The position numbers were made by a program, and so were the translations under genes. Positions 27,081 through 35,438 of a stretch of 64,000 bases of DNA are shown here, in pieces. Numbering within the stretch: the stretch's first letter is position 1; every line of letters begins with the position of its first letter. This stretch comes from HGM04593 sp045646845 (GTDB lineage Bacteria > Bacteroidota > Bacteroidia > Bacteroidales > Bacteroidaceae). The stretch covers positions 62,001 to 126,000 of the forward strand of contig JAZRLO010000007.1 in the NCBI GenBank assembly GCA_045646845.1, given 5' to 3'. Under the pieces are notes generated by a model. It saw nothing but the letters and a program-made list of their open reading frames with translations. It was not told where the DNA came from and ran no database searches.

Positions 27081-27533
27081 ATGGAACTTTTCGACCGGAT
27101 AAGCAATGACATAAAGGAGGCAATGAAAGCCAAGGACAAGGTTGCACTTGACACACTCCGCAACATAAAGAAAGTTCTGCTAGAGGCAAAAACTGCACCT
27201 GGAGCAGGAGACACGGTAAGCGATGAGACAGCAACGAAGCTTATACAGAAGCTTGTCAAGCAAGGCAAGGAGTCGGCAGAGCTGTACAGCAGCCAGAACC
27301 GCCCCGAACTTGCTCAGGAGGAGCTCGCACAGGTTGCCGTAATGGAAAAATACCTCCCTGCACAGATGAGCGAAGAGGAGGTTACAGCCGTTCTGAAGGA
27401 GATAATCTCATCAGTGGGCGCAAGCGGTCCTCAGGACATGGGCAAAGTCATGGGTGCTGCGACGAAACAGCTTGCAGGCAAGGCCGAGGGCAGAATGATT
27501 TCGGCAATAGTGAAACAACTGCTCAACAACTAA
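27081..27533 (+). CDS. GatB/YqeY domain protein
   Basis: 150 residues from the ATG at 27081, two bases after the ftsZ stop. It matches the YqeY family: an N-terminal helical region (MELFDRISNDIKEAMKAKDK) and a C-terminal tRNA-amidotransferase-like helical domain (VTAVLKEIISSVGASGPQDM and onward). The C-terminal domain resembles the tail of GatB, which binds tRNA, but the family's cellular role is unknown. Its place as the last gene of the dcw cluster is common in Bacteroidota. It overlaps the convergent recO gene by 4 bp. Confidence 0.93.
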   Translation: MELFDRISNDIKEAMKAKDKVALDTLRNIKKVLLEAKTAPGAGDTVSDETATKLIQKLVKQGKESAELYSSQNRPELAQEELAQVAVMEKYLPAQMSEEEVTAVLKEIISSVGASGPQDMGKVMGAATKQLAGKAEGRMISAIVKQLLNN

Positions 27534-28255
27534 TCGAACAGTTCCTTGAGGACCTCGAACGATTTCAGTTTGGGGAAATCGGGAATATGCAGACGGTAAT
27601 ATGTAAGGAGGATTGCGAGGTATCTGCCGCGCAGTCCTCTGTTCAATGAAAGGGCATGCATGGACTCATAGCCTGTCTGCAATACAGGAATAAAATCCTG
27701 TGCCTCCTGCGGCATGAGGAAGTCGGGATGCAGCGGATGGTCGCGCACTACTGTACCGTGGGCAAGGTCGAGATAACTGTAGGGAGTGTTGCCGTCAAGA
27801 TTGGGATAGACTCCAAGATGGCGCAAAAGCTGCGACATGAATACTATATGGAAATCGGCATATCCGGTCTCCAGATTGTCGAAAAGCATGAAGGACCTAT
27901 CGAGAAAATTGAATAGCATTTCATCCTCACCCTCCTCGCGCAACGAATATGTAAGAAGCTCCGACAGGAAAAGTGCAATGGATGATTTTACCACATCATA
28001 AGGTATGTTAGAATAGACCGCGTAAGGCTGCACGTCGCTTATGCGCGAAAGTTGCTTACCTTTCCTGTACGAAGCCATGAAAGTGAGCATCGAAAGCGGT
28101 TGAAAAAGCACACTGCGGACCTTTGACTGCCGGCTGCGTGAAACGGGAACAAGGAAAGAGAGCCTCCCTCGAGTACGCGTGTATATGTCGGCAATCATCA
28201 GACTGTCGCTGTATTTTTGTGTCCTTAGCACTATTCCATCGAACCTTTCCAGCAT
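27530..28255 (-). CDS. recO: DNA repair protein RecO
   Basis: 241 residues from the ATG at 28253-28255. RecO binds single-stranded DNA and SSB and, with RecR, loads RecA at gaps. The N-terminal OB fold is visible as FDGIVLRTQKYSDSLMIADIYTRTRGRLSFLVP, with a helical C-terminal domain. A frame extension to 28279 adds only eight residues and overlaps a -7 box, so I reject it. It converges with the YqeY-like gene and diverges from the tRNA-Glu promoter. Confidence 0.93.
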   Translation of the reverse strand: MLERFDGIVLRTQKYSDSLMIADIYTRTRGRLSFLVPVSRSRQSKVRSVLFQPLSMLTFMASYRKGKQLSRISDVQPYAVYSNIPYDVVKSSIALFLSELLTYSLREEGEDEMLFNFLDRSFMLFDNLETGYADFHIVFMSQLLRHLGVYPNLDGNTPYSYLDLAHGTVVRDHPLHPDFLMPQEAQDFIPVLQTGYESMHALSLNRGLRGRYLAILLTYYRLHIPDFPKLKSFEVLKELFD

Positions 28256-28276
28256 AAACAAAGTATAAAACTGAGG

Positions 28277-28284
28277 CAAAACTA
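28277..28284 (-). promoter_or_regulatory. -7 box for recO
   Basis: Plus-strand CAAAACTA reads TAGTTTTG on the minus strand, 22 bp upstream of the recO ATG. No convincing -33 element was found. Confidence 0.45.
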
Positions 28285-28303
28285 TAAAAAAAACCTCAAT
28301 TTC

Positions 28304-28334
28304 TTTGTCATTTCAAAAAAAGGTTTTACCTTTG
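28304..28334 (+). promoter_or_regulatory. promoter of tRNA-Glu and rpsT
   Basis: TTTG at 28304-28307, 19 bp, then TACCTTTG at 28327-28334: an exact match to the Bacteroidota consensus. Three tRNA promoters in this window share TTTG-N19-TACCTTTG. Confidence 0.8.
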
Positions 28335-28390
28335 CATTCGCTTTACCCGACATAGGTAATGCAAGAACCCTCAAAAGGGGTTTTCACAAA

Positions 28391-28462
28391 GGCCCATTCG
28401 TCTATCGGCTAGGACGCAAGATTTTCATTCTTGAAAGAGGGGTTCGATTCCCCTATGGGCTA
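28391..28462 (+). tRNA. trnE: tRNA-Glu (anticodon UUC)
   Basis: 72 nt. The acceptor stem pairs GGCCCAT with ATGGGCT; the anticodon stem is CAAGA/TCTTG around the loop TTTTCAT with anticodon TTC at 28424-28426. The T arm is GGGG-TTCGATT-CCCC. The CCA end is not encoded. Probably co-transcribed with rpsT 30 bp downstream. Confidence 0.97.
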
Positions 28463-28492
28463 CAAGTAAAACTAAAAAATAATAGAAAAGAG

Positions 28493-28747
28493 ATGGCAAA
28501 TCACAAATCATCACTTAAGAGAATCAGACAGACAGAGAAGAGAAATCTTCAGAACCGTTATTTGGGCAAGAACATGCGCTCTGCAGTACGTAGCCTGCGC
28601 GCCATGACAGACAAGAACGAGGCTTTGGCAAAGTTCCCCGAGGTACAGAAGATGCTTGACAGAATGGCTAAACGCGGTCTCATCCACAAGAACAAGGCTG
28701 CAAACCTCAAGTCAGGTCTTTGCGCAAGAATCGCAAAATTAGCCTAA
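28493..28747 (+). CDS. rpsT: 30S ribosomal protein S20
   Basis: 84 residues, normal for S20, which binds 16S rRNA early in 30S assembly. The sequence is Lys/Arg-rich with the family pattern MANHKSSLKRIRQTEKRN at the start and GLIHKNKAANLKSGL near the end. It sits 30 bp downstream of tRNA-Glu with no promoter visible between them, and is followed by a hairpin terminator at 28777-28799. Confidence 0.97.
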   Translation: MANHKSSLKRIRQTEKRNLQNRYLGKNMRSAVRSLRAMTDKNEALAKFPEVQKMLDRMAKRGLIHKNKAANLKSGLCARIAKLA

Positions 28748-28776
28748 CTTTTTGAAACATATATTTACCTACAGGA

Positions 28777-28799
28777 GGCTGGACTTGTTCCAGCCTTTT
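28777..28799 (+). terminator. intrinsic terminator after rpsT
   Basis: GGCTGGA (28777-28783), 5-nt loop, TCCAGCC (28789-28795), then TTTT. Confidence 0.8.
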
Positions 28800-28991
28800 C
28801 GTGTTGTAGGCCGCCACATAAAGCAGCCACGTTTCACAGGAGCATGACGGCTTTGTTTAGACAAAGCAATTCCAGTTCGCCAGCAAAGCCCCAAAGACCA
28901 CCACAAACCACGGAGACAACACCGCCGCACAACCTTAAAAGAGAGCCGCTGAAAACCTTTATTCACTACGTGAATATTTAGCGAAAACTAC
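28800..28991. other. rpsT-gyrB intergenic region with two short inverted repeats
   Basis: No gene longer than background is supported here. Two perfect small inverted repeats are present: GCTTTGT-TTAG-ACAAAGC at 28850-28867, and TATTCAC-TAC-GTGAATA at 28960-28976. The second lies just upstream of the gyrB -33 element and could be an operator. Confidence 0.5.
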
Positions 28992-29022
28992 TTGCACAAT
29001 AGGCCGTTTTTCATTAACTTTG
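28991..29022 (+). promoter_or_regulatory. gyrB promoter
   Basis: CTTG at 28991-28994, 20 bp, then TAACTTTG at 29015-29022. The transcript start falls about 20 bp before the ATG at 29052, which rules out an upstream in-frame start at 28992. Confidence 0.7.
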
Positions 29023-29051
29023 TTGAGTTATTAGCGATTGAAAAATCTATT

Positions 29052-31013
29052 ATGAGCGAAGAAATAAACAAAAATTCATCGGCCAATTATTCAGCCGACA
29101 GCATCCAGGTCCTCGAGGGACTTGAAGCAGTCCGTAAACGCCCAGCGATGTACATCGGCGACATCAGCGAAAAGGGTCTTCACCACTTGGTTTACGAGGT
29201 TGTCGATAACTCAATCGACGAGGCTATGGCCGGTTTCTGTACACACATAAACGTTACCATCAACCCAGGCAACTCAATCACAGTCCAGGACAACGGACGC
29301 GGTATCCCCGTGGATTGGCACGAAAAAGAGAACCGTTCTGCTCTTGAAGTGGTAATGACCGTGCTCCATGCCGGCGGTAAGTTCAACAAGGACTCATACA
29401 AAGTATCAGGCGGTCTTCACGGTGTAGGTGTATCATGTGTCAACGCGTTGTCAACACACATGAAGACAGAGGTGTTCCGCGACGGCAAACACTATGAGCA
29501 GAACTACTCATGCGGCAAACCGCTTGATTCAGTACGTTGCGTTGGTGAAACCAATATAAGGGGAACAAAGCAGACATTCCAGCCCGACGGCTCCATATTC
29601 ACGGTAACGGAATACCAGTACCAGATATTGGCGACACGCCTTCGCGAGCTCGCATATCTGAACGCAGGCATCACCATTACGCTTACCGACATGCGCGAGG
29701 CTGATGAGAACGGCAACTACCAGAGCGAGACTTTCCACTCGACAGAGGGATTGAGAGAGTTCGTACGCCACATTGACGCATCACGCACGCCACTCATCAG
29801 TGAGGCAATATACTTGAATACAGAGAAAAACAACATCCCCATCGAAGTTGCAATATTGTATAATACAGGATATAGCGAAAACGTACACACATACGTAAAC
29901 AACATCAACACATACGAGGGCGGTACACACCTTGCAGGTTTCCGCCGTGCCCTGACACGTACACTGAAGAAGTATGCCGACGATACGAAGGCACTTGAGA
30001 AAGCCAAAGTCGAGATCTCCGGCGAGGACTTCCGCGAGGGACTGACAGCCATCGTTTCGGTAAAGGTGGCAGAACCTCAGTTCGAGGGACAGACCAAGAC
30101 CAAGCTCGGAAACAGCGAGGTTACAGGTGCCGTTGACCAGGCCGTAGGAGAAGCTCTTGCATACTACCTTGAAGAACACCCGAAGGAGGCCAAGATGGTA
30201 GTTGACAAGGTGATTCTTGCAGCAACTGCACGTATCGCAGCACGCAAGGCACGCGAAAGCGTACAGCGCAAGAGCCCGATGAGCGGTTGCGGTATGCCAG
30301 GAAAACTCGCCGACTGCTCCGACAAGGACCCAGCAAACTGCGAACTCTTCCTCGTCGAGGGTGACTCTGCTGGCGGTTCGGCAAAACAGGGACGCAAAAA
30401 CAAGTTCCAGGCCATCCTTCCTCTGCGCGGTAAAATCCTCAATGTTGAGAAGGTTATGTGGCACAAGGCTTTCGAAAGCGACGAAGTAAACAACATCATA
30501 CAGGCCATCGGCGTACGCTTCGGACTCGACCCCGAGGACAGCAAGAAGGCCAACATAGAAAAGCTCCGCTACCACAAGATAATCATGATGGCCGATGCCG
30601 ACGTCGATGGTGCACACATCGGAACACTCATCATGACACTCTTCTACCGCTACATGCCGGAGATTATTGAGGCAGGATACCTCTACAAAGCCATGCCGCC
30701 GCTCTATCTCTGTTCAAAGGGCAAGGTAAAGAAATACTGCTACGACGACCGCGAAAAAGAGGCATTCGTACAGGAGTATGCAGGCGGAAACGAGAAAGAC
30801 ATAAACATACAGCGATACAAGGGTCTTGGAGAGATGAACCCCGAGCAGCTTTGGGACACAACCATGAACCCCGAAACACGTACGCTCAAACAGGTGACAA
30901 TACGTGACGCACAGGAGGCCGACTACATATTCTCAATGCTTATGGGTGACGATGTAGGCCCACGCCGCGAATTCATCGAAAAGAATGCGACATACGCGAA
31001 CATCGACGCATAA
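29052..31013 (+). CDS. gyrB: DNA gyrase subunit B
   Basis: 653 residues from the ATG at 29052. GyrB is the ATPase and Toprim subunit of gyrase, which introduces negative supercoils. The GHKL ATPase motifs are VDNSIDEAMAGFC, VQDNGRGIPVDWH and GGLHGVGVSCVNAL. The Toprim domain has LVEGDSAGGSAKQGR and the Mg-binding MMADADVDGAHI. The C-terminus ends with the GyrA-interacting QRYKGLGEMNPEQLW region. The short form without the E. coli 165-residue insertion fits Bacteroidota. A hairpin terminator follows. Confidence 0.97.
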   Translation: MSEEINKNSSANYSADSIQVLEGLEAVRKRPAMYIGDISEKGLHHLVYEVVDNSIDEAMAGFCTHINVTINPGNSITVQDNGRGIPVDWHEKENRSALEVVMTVLHAGGKFNKDSYKVSGGLHGVGVSCVNALSTHMKTEVFRDGKHYEQNYSCGKPLDSVRCVGETNIRGTKQTFQPDGSIFTVTEYQYQILATRLRELAYLNAGITITLTDMREADENGNYQSETFHSTEGLREFVRHIDASRTPLISEAIYLNTEKNNIPIEVAILYNTGYSENVHTYVNNINTYEGGTHLAGFRRALTRTLKKYADDTKALEKAKVEISGEDFREGLTAIVSVKVAEPQFEGQTKTKLGNSEVTGAVDQAVGEALAYYLEEHPKEAKMVVDKVILAATARIAARKARESVQRKSPMSGCGMPGKLADCSDKDPANCELFLVEGDSAGGSAKQGRKNKFQAILPLRGKILNVEKVMWHKAFESDEVNNIIQAIGVRFGLDPEDSKKANIEKLRYHKIIMMADADVDGAHIGTLIMTLFYRYMPEIIEAGYLYKAMPPLYLCSKGKVKKYCYDDREKEAFVQEYAGGNEKDINIQRYKGLGEMNPEQLWDTTMNPETRTLKQVTIRDAQEADYIFSMLMGDDVGPRREFIEKNATYANIDA

Positions 31014-31022
31014 ACAAACCTG

Positions 31023-31060
31023 ATAATGGTGACCCAAAAGTAAAATTGGGTCACCATTAT
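31023..31060 (+). terminator. terminator after gyrB
   Basis: A 15-bp perfect stem (ATAATGGTGACCCAA, 31023-31037, with its complement at 31046-31060) and an 8-nt loop. A related, less perfect hairpin lies at 47298-47329. Confidence 0.75.
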
Positions 31061-31210
31061 TGCAGAAAAAGATGGAGTTTTGTTCACTGAAGAAGCGCAG
31101 AAGGTTATAATGGCGAGTGAAACGAAAAAAGAGCCGGCACCCTTGCAAGAAGGCGATTTTGAGAATGAATTCCTATGTTACCAAAACATAAATAAAGAAA
31201 CAATTGTAAC

Positions 31211-31852
31211 ATGAAAAAGATATTATTCACTGCAATGATGCTTGCGGCTACAGCCGTAATGGCACAACCGCCCCTTAAGGGCTTCGTGCGCATACAGGAC
31301 CTCGACAAAAGCATAGAGGTAGATCTGATGTATGCGAAGAGTGACAATTTTGTAGGGGAGGTCATGTACGATTTCACCGAAGCATACCTGCACCCCAAAG
31401 CGGCGAAAGCAGTCGCCGAAGCGAACAGAATTCTGAAAGAACTGAGACCGGGATACCGTCTCTGCATCTACGATGCGACACGCCCGATGAGCGTGCAGCA
31501 GAAAATGTGGAACAAGGTAAAGGGAACCCCACAGCAGAACTATGTCAGCAACCCTAAGAACGGAGGAGGACTGCACAACTATGGACTTGCCGTAGATGTA
31601 AGCATCATAAATGAGAAAGGTGACAGCATAGACATGGGCACGACGGTAGATGCACTGACCCCGTTAAGCCACATAGACAACGAAGAGGAGCTTGTAAAGA
31701 AAGGCAAGATAACCAAAGAGGCTATGGAAAACCGCCGCTTGCTGCGCAAGGTCATGCGCAAAGCCGGTTTCAAAACCATACGCACAGAGTGGTGGCACTT
31801 CAACTACACCACACGCACCGACGCAAAGGCAAACTACAAGGTCGTAAAATAA
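31211..31852 (+). CDS. periplasmic D-Ala-D-Ala dipeptidase (VanX/DdpX-like, M15D)
   Basis: 213 residues with a signal peptide (MKKILFTAMMLAATAVMAQ). VanX-type enzymes hydrolyse the dipeptide D-Ala-D-Ala with one zinc ion. The ligands are seen as His122 and Asp129 in GGLHNYGLAVDVS, and His196 in EWWH, with catalytic Glu193. The substrate Arg region is YDATRPMSVQ. Chromosomal, exported copies in Gram-negative bacteria are thought to recycle D-Ala from peptidoglycan or in stationary phase; no vanA/H partner genes are here, so this is not a resistance cluster. It is convergent with the nitroreductase-like gene (gap 7 bp). Confidence 0.9.
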   Translation: MKKILFTAMMLAATAVMAQPPLKGFVRIQDLDKSIEVDLMYAKSDNFVGEVMYDFTEAYLHPKAAKAVAEANRILKELRPGYRLCIYDATRPMSVQQKMWNKVKGTPQQNYVSNPKNGGGLHNYGLAVDVSIINEKGDSIDMGTTVDALTPLSHIDNEEELVKKGKITKEAMENRRLLRKVMRKAGFKTIRTEWWHFNYTTRTDAKANYKVVK

Positions 31853-31859
31853 GAGGTTC

Positions 31860-32492
31860 TCAAAGGATAAGATCCTCGGGGACAATCTTGGGTACATAAT
31901 GCACACCGTCTATTCTGTAATAGGCGGTGTCATTTTCTTCATTAATATCTACTGTTTCAATCTTTTCCGCGCTACGCCCTATCGCAAGCACCATAAGCGG
32001 CTCATAACGGAGCCCGAGCCCCTCTCTTATCTTATCCTTGTCGAAGGCAAGTATGCAAAGCCCGTTAAGCCCTATTTCGACAGCCTGCAGAAGCATGCTC
32101 TGCACAGATATACCCAAATCGATATATGTACTCTGGCGTGGCTCTATTATAGAGCAGACAACTATGAAAGCATTGGGCTCGCACCCCGGAAGAGGCAATG
32201 AGACACAGTTCAGCCCCATGCCCATCTTTATATGCGGCAGAACCTTATGAGCCTCATCGGCAGTCACAAGACGGAAACGCAGCAACTGACGGTTACGTGC
32301 CGAGGCAACCCTGCTGTTCACCGCCACTATGCGGCGCAACTGATCCTCCCTCACTATGAACGAAGAATCATATCCGCGCGTACTGCGATTCTTCGCAAGC
32401 AACGCGCCAAAATTGCTTTTAGACTTCACACCTGATGATACCCTTCCGGCACGGTGTTCTTCCATTTTCTTTTCAAGATAATTGTCTGCCAT
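31860..32492 (-). CDS. nitroreductase-family flavoprotein
   Basis: 210 residues. FMN-binding nitroreductase fold: NRSTRGYDSS near the N-terminus corresponds to the R(R)S.R family signature, and SARNRQLLRF is the N.Q.W/F FMN-contact segment. The C-terminal half contains DLGISVQSMLLQAVEIGLNG, a usual helix of this family, followed by MVLAIGRSAEK. It may reduce quinones or nitro compounds with NAD(P)H in the cytoplasm; substrate is unknown. It is longer at the N-terminus (about 25 extra residues) than the shortest members. Its 3-prime end converges with the VanX-like gene. Confidence 0.82.
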   Translation of the reverse strand: MADNYLEKKMEEHRAGRVSSGVKSKSNFGALLAKNRSTRGYDSSFIVREDQLRRIVAVNSRVASARNRQLLRFRLVTADEAHKVLPHIKMGMGLNCVSLPLPGCEPNAFIVVCSIIEPRQSTYIDLGISVQSMLLQAVEIGLNGLCILAFDKDKIREGLGLRYEPLMVLAIGRSAEKIETVDINEENDTAYYRIDGVHYVPKIVPEDLIL

Positions 32493-32569
32493 AAAGATGA
32501 TTTAATAATTTGCAGAAAATCCATATTACTATTATATGTATGCAATACACAACAGCCTTGAACATTCCA

Positions 32570-34960
32570 CTACTTTATATACTCTTTCCCACTCTTATCA
32601 ATATAGAACCTTTTGTCGTTCAATTCAACCATTGTAAATTCTCCGGAGAAACTCGAAGCATAATCATACTTGCATGGAATGACCTCATTACCGTTCCTGT
32701 CAACGAAACCATATTTGCCATTCAACCTAACCAGCGACAAACCTTCGGAGAAAGGAATAGCCCAATCATACTTGCATGGAATGATTTCATTGCCAGTAAC
32801 ATCTATTAACCCATATTTTCCTTTCTTTGCAACAATACGCGAACCTTCTTTAAACAATGGAATAATCTCATTATAGGCAAAAGCAACAACAACATTCCCA
32901 GTTTTATCAATCATCCCCCATTTACCATTCCTCTGAACTGGAGCCAGACCTCCGGAGAAACTAAATGCATTTTCGTATATGGGCGAGATAACAACCCTGC
33001 CATTCTTATCGATAAAACCACATTTGCCGTTCAATTCAAAACACGCCACCCCCTCCCTAAAATTATCCAAGCCGTCATATTTGCATGAAACAACCTCTTC
33101 TCCAGCCTTATCTATAAAACCATACCTATATTCTTGCCAATCCAAATCTATCCCCACTCGCGCTCGACCTTCGCTAAAACCATCTGCCCAATCATACTTA
33201 TAAGGCACAACTAAATTGCCAGCTTTGTCAATAAATCCTTTCTTATTGTTACGCTCTACCTCAGCCATTCCTTCTGAAAATGACCCTGCACGCTCATACT
33301 CACATGGAATAACTTCTTTACCAGTCTTATCTACAAAACCATATTTACGAGTCTTTCTATTACCAACACGCACGATAGCCATACCATCTGCAAAATCTCC
33401 AGCCCAGTCATACATACAAGGGACCAATTCCTTACCGGTCCTATCTATGAAACCCCATTTACCAGTCTTTTCATCGCCAACACGCACAACATATAGCCCT
33501 TCATTAAGAGAACCGATATAATCGTACTTGCATGGAACAACCTCGTTGCCGTTCTTGTCAATAAAGCCACATTTTCCGTTCATACGAACCTTAGCCAAGC
33601 CGTCGGAGAAAATATTAGCATAATCATACTTGCATGTAATGACCTCATTGCCGCTCTTGTCAACGAAACCATATTTGTCGGTCTTTCTATCAAGGATAGG
33701 TATAACAGCCCCCTCTTGAGTGGGTTCTTCGGTACTCACAGTTGTATGAATTCCCTTATCTACTGCAGCTTCTGCGCTTTCATTTGTATGAATCCCCTCG
33801 CCCTGCGTAACTTCAGCACTCTCATTTTGGACGGAATTGTCCGTATTTAGCACTAACCAAACAGCAGCTCCCATAATAAGCAAGAGCAGAAGTGTTGTCC
33901 ATAGGAATTTATTGCTACCCCTATTTATCCTTTCACCTTTATCATTTTCCCCTTCTCCTTTTTCTTTTTCCCTATTGTCATTCTGACGACTGAAATGAGG
34001 AAGAATCTCTTTCTCAGAAAATTGAGTTTCCCCGCCTGCGTTCAGAATGAGAGTATCTTCGAAGGAGTCAACGATTGTTTCGTCGTCAGAAAATGTGCTA
34101 TCCTTTGCATCCAATAGTGCAACAAAATCCTTTATGTTCTGTGGGCGGTCTTTCCTACGGGGGTGCATGGCTGTCTCAACGGCATTGCGTGTTGCAAATG
34201 ATATATTCTGCGGCATTTCCGGCAGACCGATATTCATCACATCACCGGCTTTGGGCGGGCGTTGACCTGTAAGCATGAAGAAGAGTGTTGCACCAAGTGA
34301 ATATATATCGGTTGCAGGGGTAAAGCAGTCGAGTGCACCAGTTTCGTATTGCTCAAGTGGTGCATATCCTTCGCTTAAGCCTATGAAGGCACTACTGGTC
34401 TGCATACCCGATTCATCGTAGTGTTTTGAGATACCGAAATCGATGAGCACAGCCTCGCCTTTCCTGTTGAGCATGATATTAGCGGGCTTTACATCGAGAT
34501 GGAGAAGTTTGTTGGCATGTACCTCAGCAAGTGCATCGGCTATTTGGCAGATATATTTTGTGGCAAGATCCTCTGCCAATGCTCCATTCTCATCAACATA
34601 GGTTTTAAGACTCTGGCCATCGATGTATTCCATAACGTAGTAGGCTGTACCGTTCTCCTCAAAGACATCGTGGATGCGAATTATATTAGAATTGTCAAAC
34701 GATGCTATAAGGTCGGCCTCCTTAAGAAACTTCTGTTTGAAACGTTCAACAAGTCTTTTGCTACCGACAGAACCTACGGATACATACGAACTGTTCACAT
34801 CGCGGTTGCAGTGTTCTTTCATAAAGAACTCCTTGATTGCCACTTTTCTGTGCGGTCTCTCTTGCTCTGCAAGATATGTTATACCAAAACCGCCCTGTCC
34901 AAGGACGTTTATTATGCGGTATCTCCCACCCTGAAGTTCCTTTCCGCTATTCAGTTGCAT
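32570..34960 (-). CDS. transmembrane Ser/Thr kinase with extracytoplasmic WG repeats
   Basis: 796 residues. The kinase domain (about 14-285) aligns without gaps to the kinase at 6004-7386 through at least residue 180: GQGGFG 21-26, Lys43, Glu81, HLDVKPAN with Asp156, and DFG 174-176. Leu replaces the HRD Arg, so it is also non-RD. A linker has Asp-Glu-Thr-Ile-Val (Thr295) and Asp-Thr-Leu-Ile (Thr303). One membrane helix spans about 353-371. From about 429 to the end there are about eleven WG repeats (KYGFVDKSGNEV type, 33 residues each), thought to fold as a beta-propeller-like ligand- or protein-binding domain in the periplasm. The layout is that of a receptor kinase. It is transcribed alone. 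Confidence 0.92.
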   Translation of the reverse strand: MQLNSGKELQGGRYRIINVLGQGGFGITYLAEQERPHRKVAIKEFFMKEHCNRDVNSSYVSVGSVGSKRLVERFKQKFLKEADLIASFDNSNIIRIHDVFEENGTAYYVMEYIDGQSLKTYVDENGALAEDLATKYICQIADALAEVHANKLLHLDVKPANIMLNRKGEAVLIDFGISKHYDESGMQTSSAFIGLSEGYAPLEQYETGALDCFTPATDIYSLGATLFFMLTGQRPPKAGDVMNIGLPEMPQNISFATRNAVETAMHPRRKDRPQNIKDFVALLDAKDSTFSDDETIVDSFEDTLILNAGGETQFSEKEILPHFSRQNDNREKEKGEGENDKGERINRGSNKFLWTTLLLLLIMGAAVWLVLNTDNSVQNESAEVTQGEGIHTNESAEAAVDKGIHTTVSTEEPTQEGAVIPILDRKTDKYGFVDKSGNEVITCKYDYANIFSDGLAKVRMNGKCGFIDKNGNEVVPCKYDYIGSLNEGLYVVRVGDEKTGKWGFIDRTGKELVPCMYDWAGDFADGMAIVRVGNRKTRKYGFVDKTGKEVIPCEYERAGSFSEGMAEVERNNKKGFIDKAGNLVVPYKYDWADGFSEGRARVGIDLDWQEYRYGFIDKAGEEVVSCKYDGLDNFREGVACFELNGKCGFIDKNGRVVISPIYENAFSFSGGLAPVQRNGKWGMIDKTGNVVVAFAYNEIIPLFKEGSRIVAKKGKYGLIDVTGNEIIPCKYDWAIPFSEGLSLVRLNGKYGFVDRNGNEVIPCKYDYASSFSGEFTMVELNDKRFYIDKSGKEYIK

Positions 34961-34993
34961 AGTGTTATATGTTTGTATGTTCTTTATGTTTAC

Positions 34994-35001
34994 GAAGATA
35001 G
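34994..35001 (-). promoter_or_regulatory. -7 box for the WG-repeat kinase
   Basis: Plus-strand CGAAGATA reads TATCTTCG, 33 bp upstream of the ATG; an A-run at the -33 distance reads TTTT. The same -7 sequence precedes the paralogous kinase operon (4592-4599). Confidence 0.5.
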
Positions 35002-35183
35002 GATAAAAAGGTCATTAAGAAAAATTTGTATAGCGTTTTTGTATGAAAGACCCACTTCTGATAATGAGATATGGGGATTTTATAGATAACTGAGTACAGA
35101 GAATATATAATTAGGACCATTTGCATTCCTTAATAAAAGTTTCGCGCTATCCTAAAGAACCAGACTTTCCCACTTAAACCGTA

Positions 35184-35214
35184 CAAAAAAAAGAGCCCCA
35201 ATTATTGGAGCTCT
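35184..35214 (-). terminator. intrinsic terminator of tRNA-Cys
   Basis: On the minus strand a 10-bp stem (AGAGCTCCAA with TTGGGGCTCT, one G-U pair) with a 3-nt loop is followed by eight T. Confidence 0.85.
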
Positions 35215-35217
35215 CTG

Positions 35218-35289
35218 AGGTACCTGGCGGATTCGAACCGCCGTACACGGTTTTGCAGACCGCTGACTAAGCCACTCATCCAAGGTACC
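35218..35289 (-). tRNA. trnC: tRNA-Cys (anticodon GCA)
   Basis: 72 nt on the minus strand. The acceptor stem GGTACCT pairs with AGGTACC, and the anticodon loop CTGCAAA has anticodon GCA. The T arm is GGCGG-TTCGAAT-CCGCC. The discriminator is U73, as expected for tRNA-Cys. It has its own promoter and terminator. Confidence 0.96.
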
Positions 35290-35307
35290 GATTGCTTTTT
35301 GCGATGA

Positions 35308-35338
35308 CAAAGGTAAGACATTTTTTGTGAAGAACAAA
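35308..35338 (-). promoter_or_regulatory. promoter of tRNA-Cys
   Basis: Minus-strand TACCTTTG at 35308-35315 with TTTG at 35335-35338, spaced 19 bp: consensus match. Confidence 0.8.
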
Positions 35339-35420
35339 CAAAGAACACCATTTTTTGCCATAGGAAGGAGTTTTTGAGCAAATTATCACCATAATAACCA
35401 TAAATTAGAGGTTAATGTTA

Positions 35421-35428
35421 TATCTTCG
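35421..35428 (+). promoter_or_regulatory. -7 box for tilS (near-leaderless)
   Basis: TATCTTCG ends 10 bp before the tilS ATG at 35439, leaving almost no untranslated leader. No clear -33 element. Confidence 0.45.
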
Positions 35429-35438
35429 CGGCTGAAAA

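Noticed and set aside
31110..31214. A 34-codon frame (start MASETKKEP) upstream of the VanX-like gene, its stop overlapping the vanX-like ATG.
   Set aside because: Too short, no start signal or family match, and the overlap alone is weak evidence of translational coupling.
31211..34960. Possible vancomycin-resistance island.
   Set aside because: Only a VanX-like gene is present; no ligase, dehydrogenase or VanR/S pair, and base use does not stand out.
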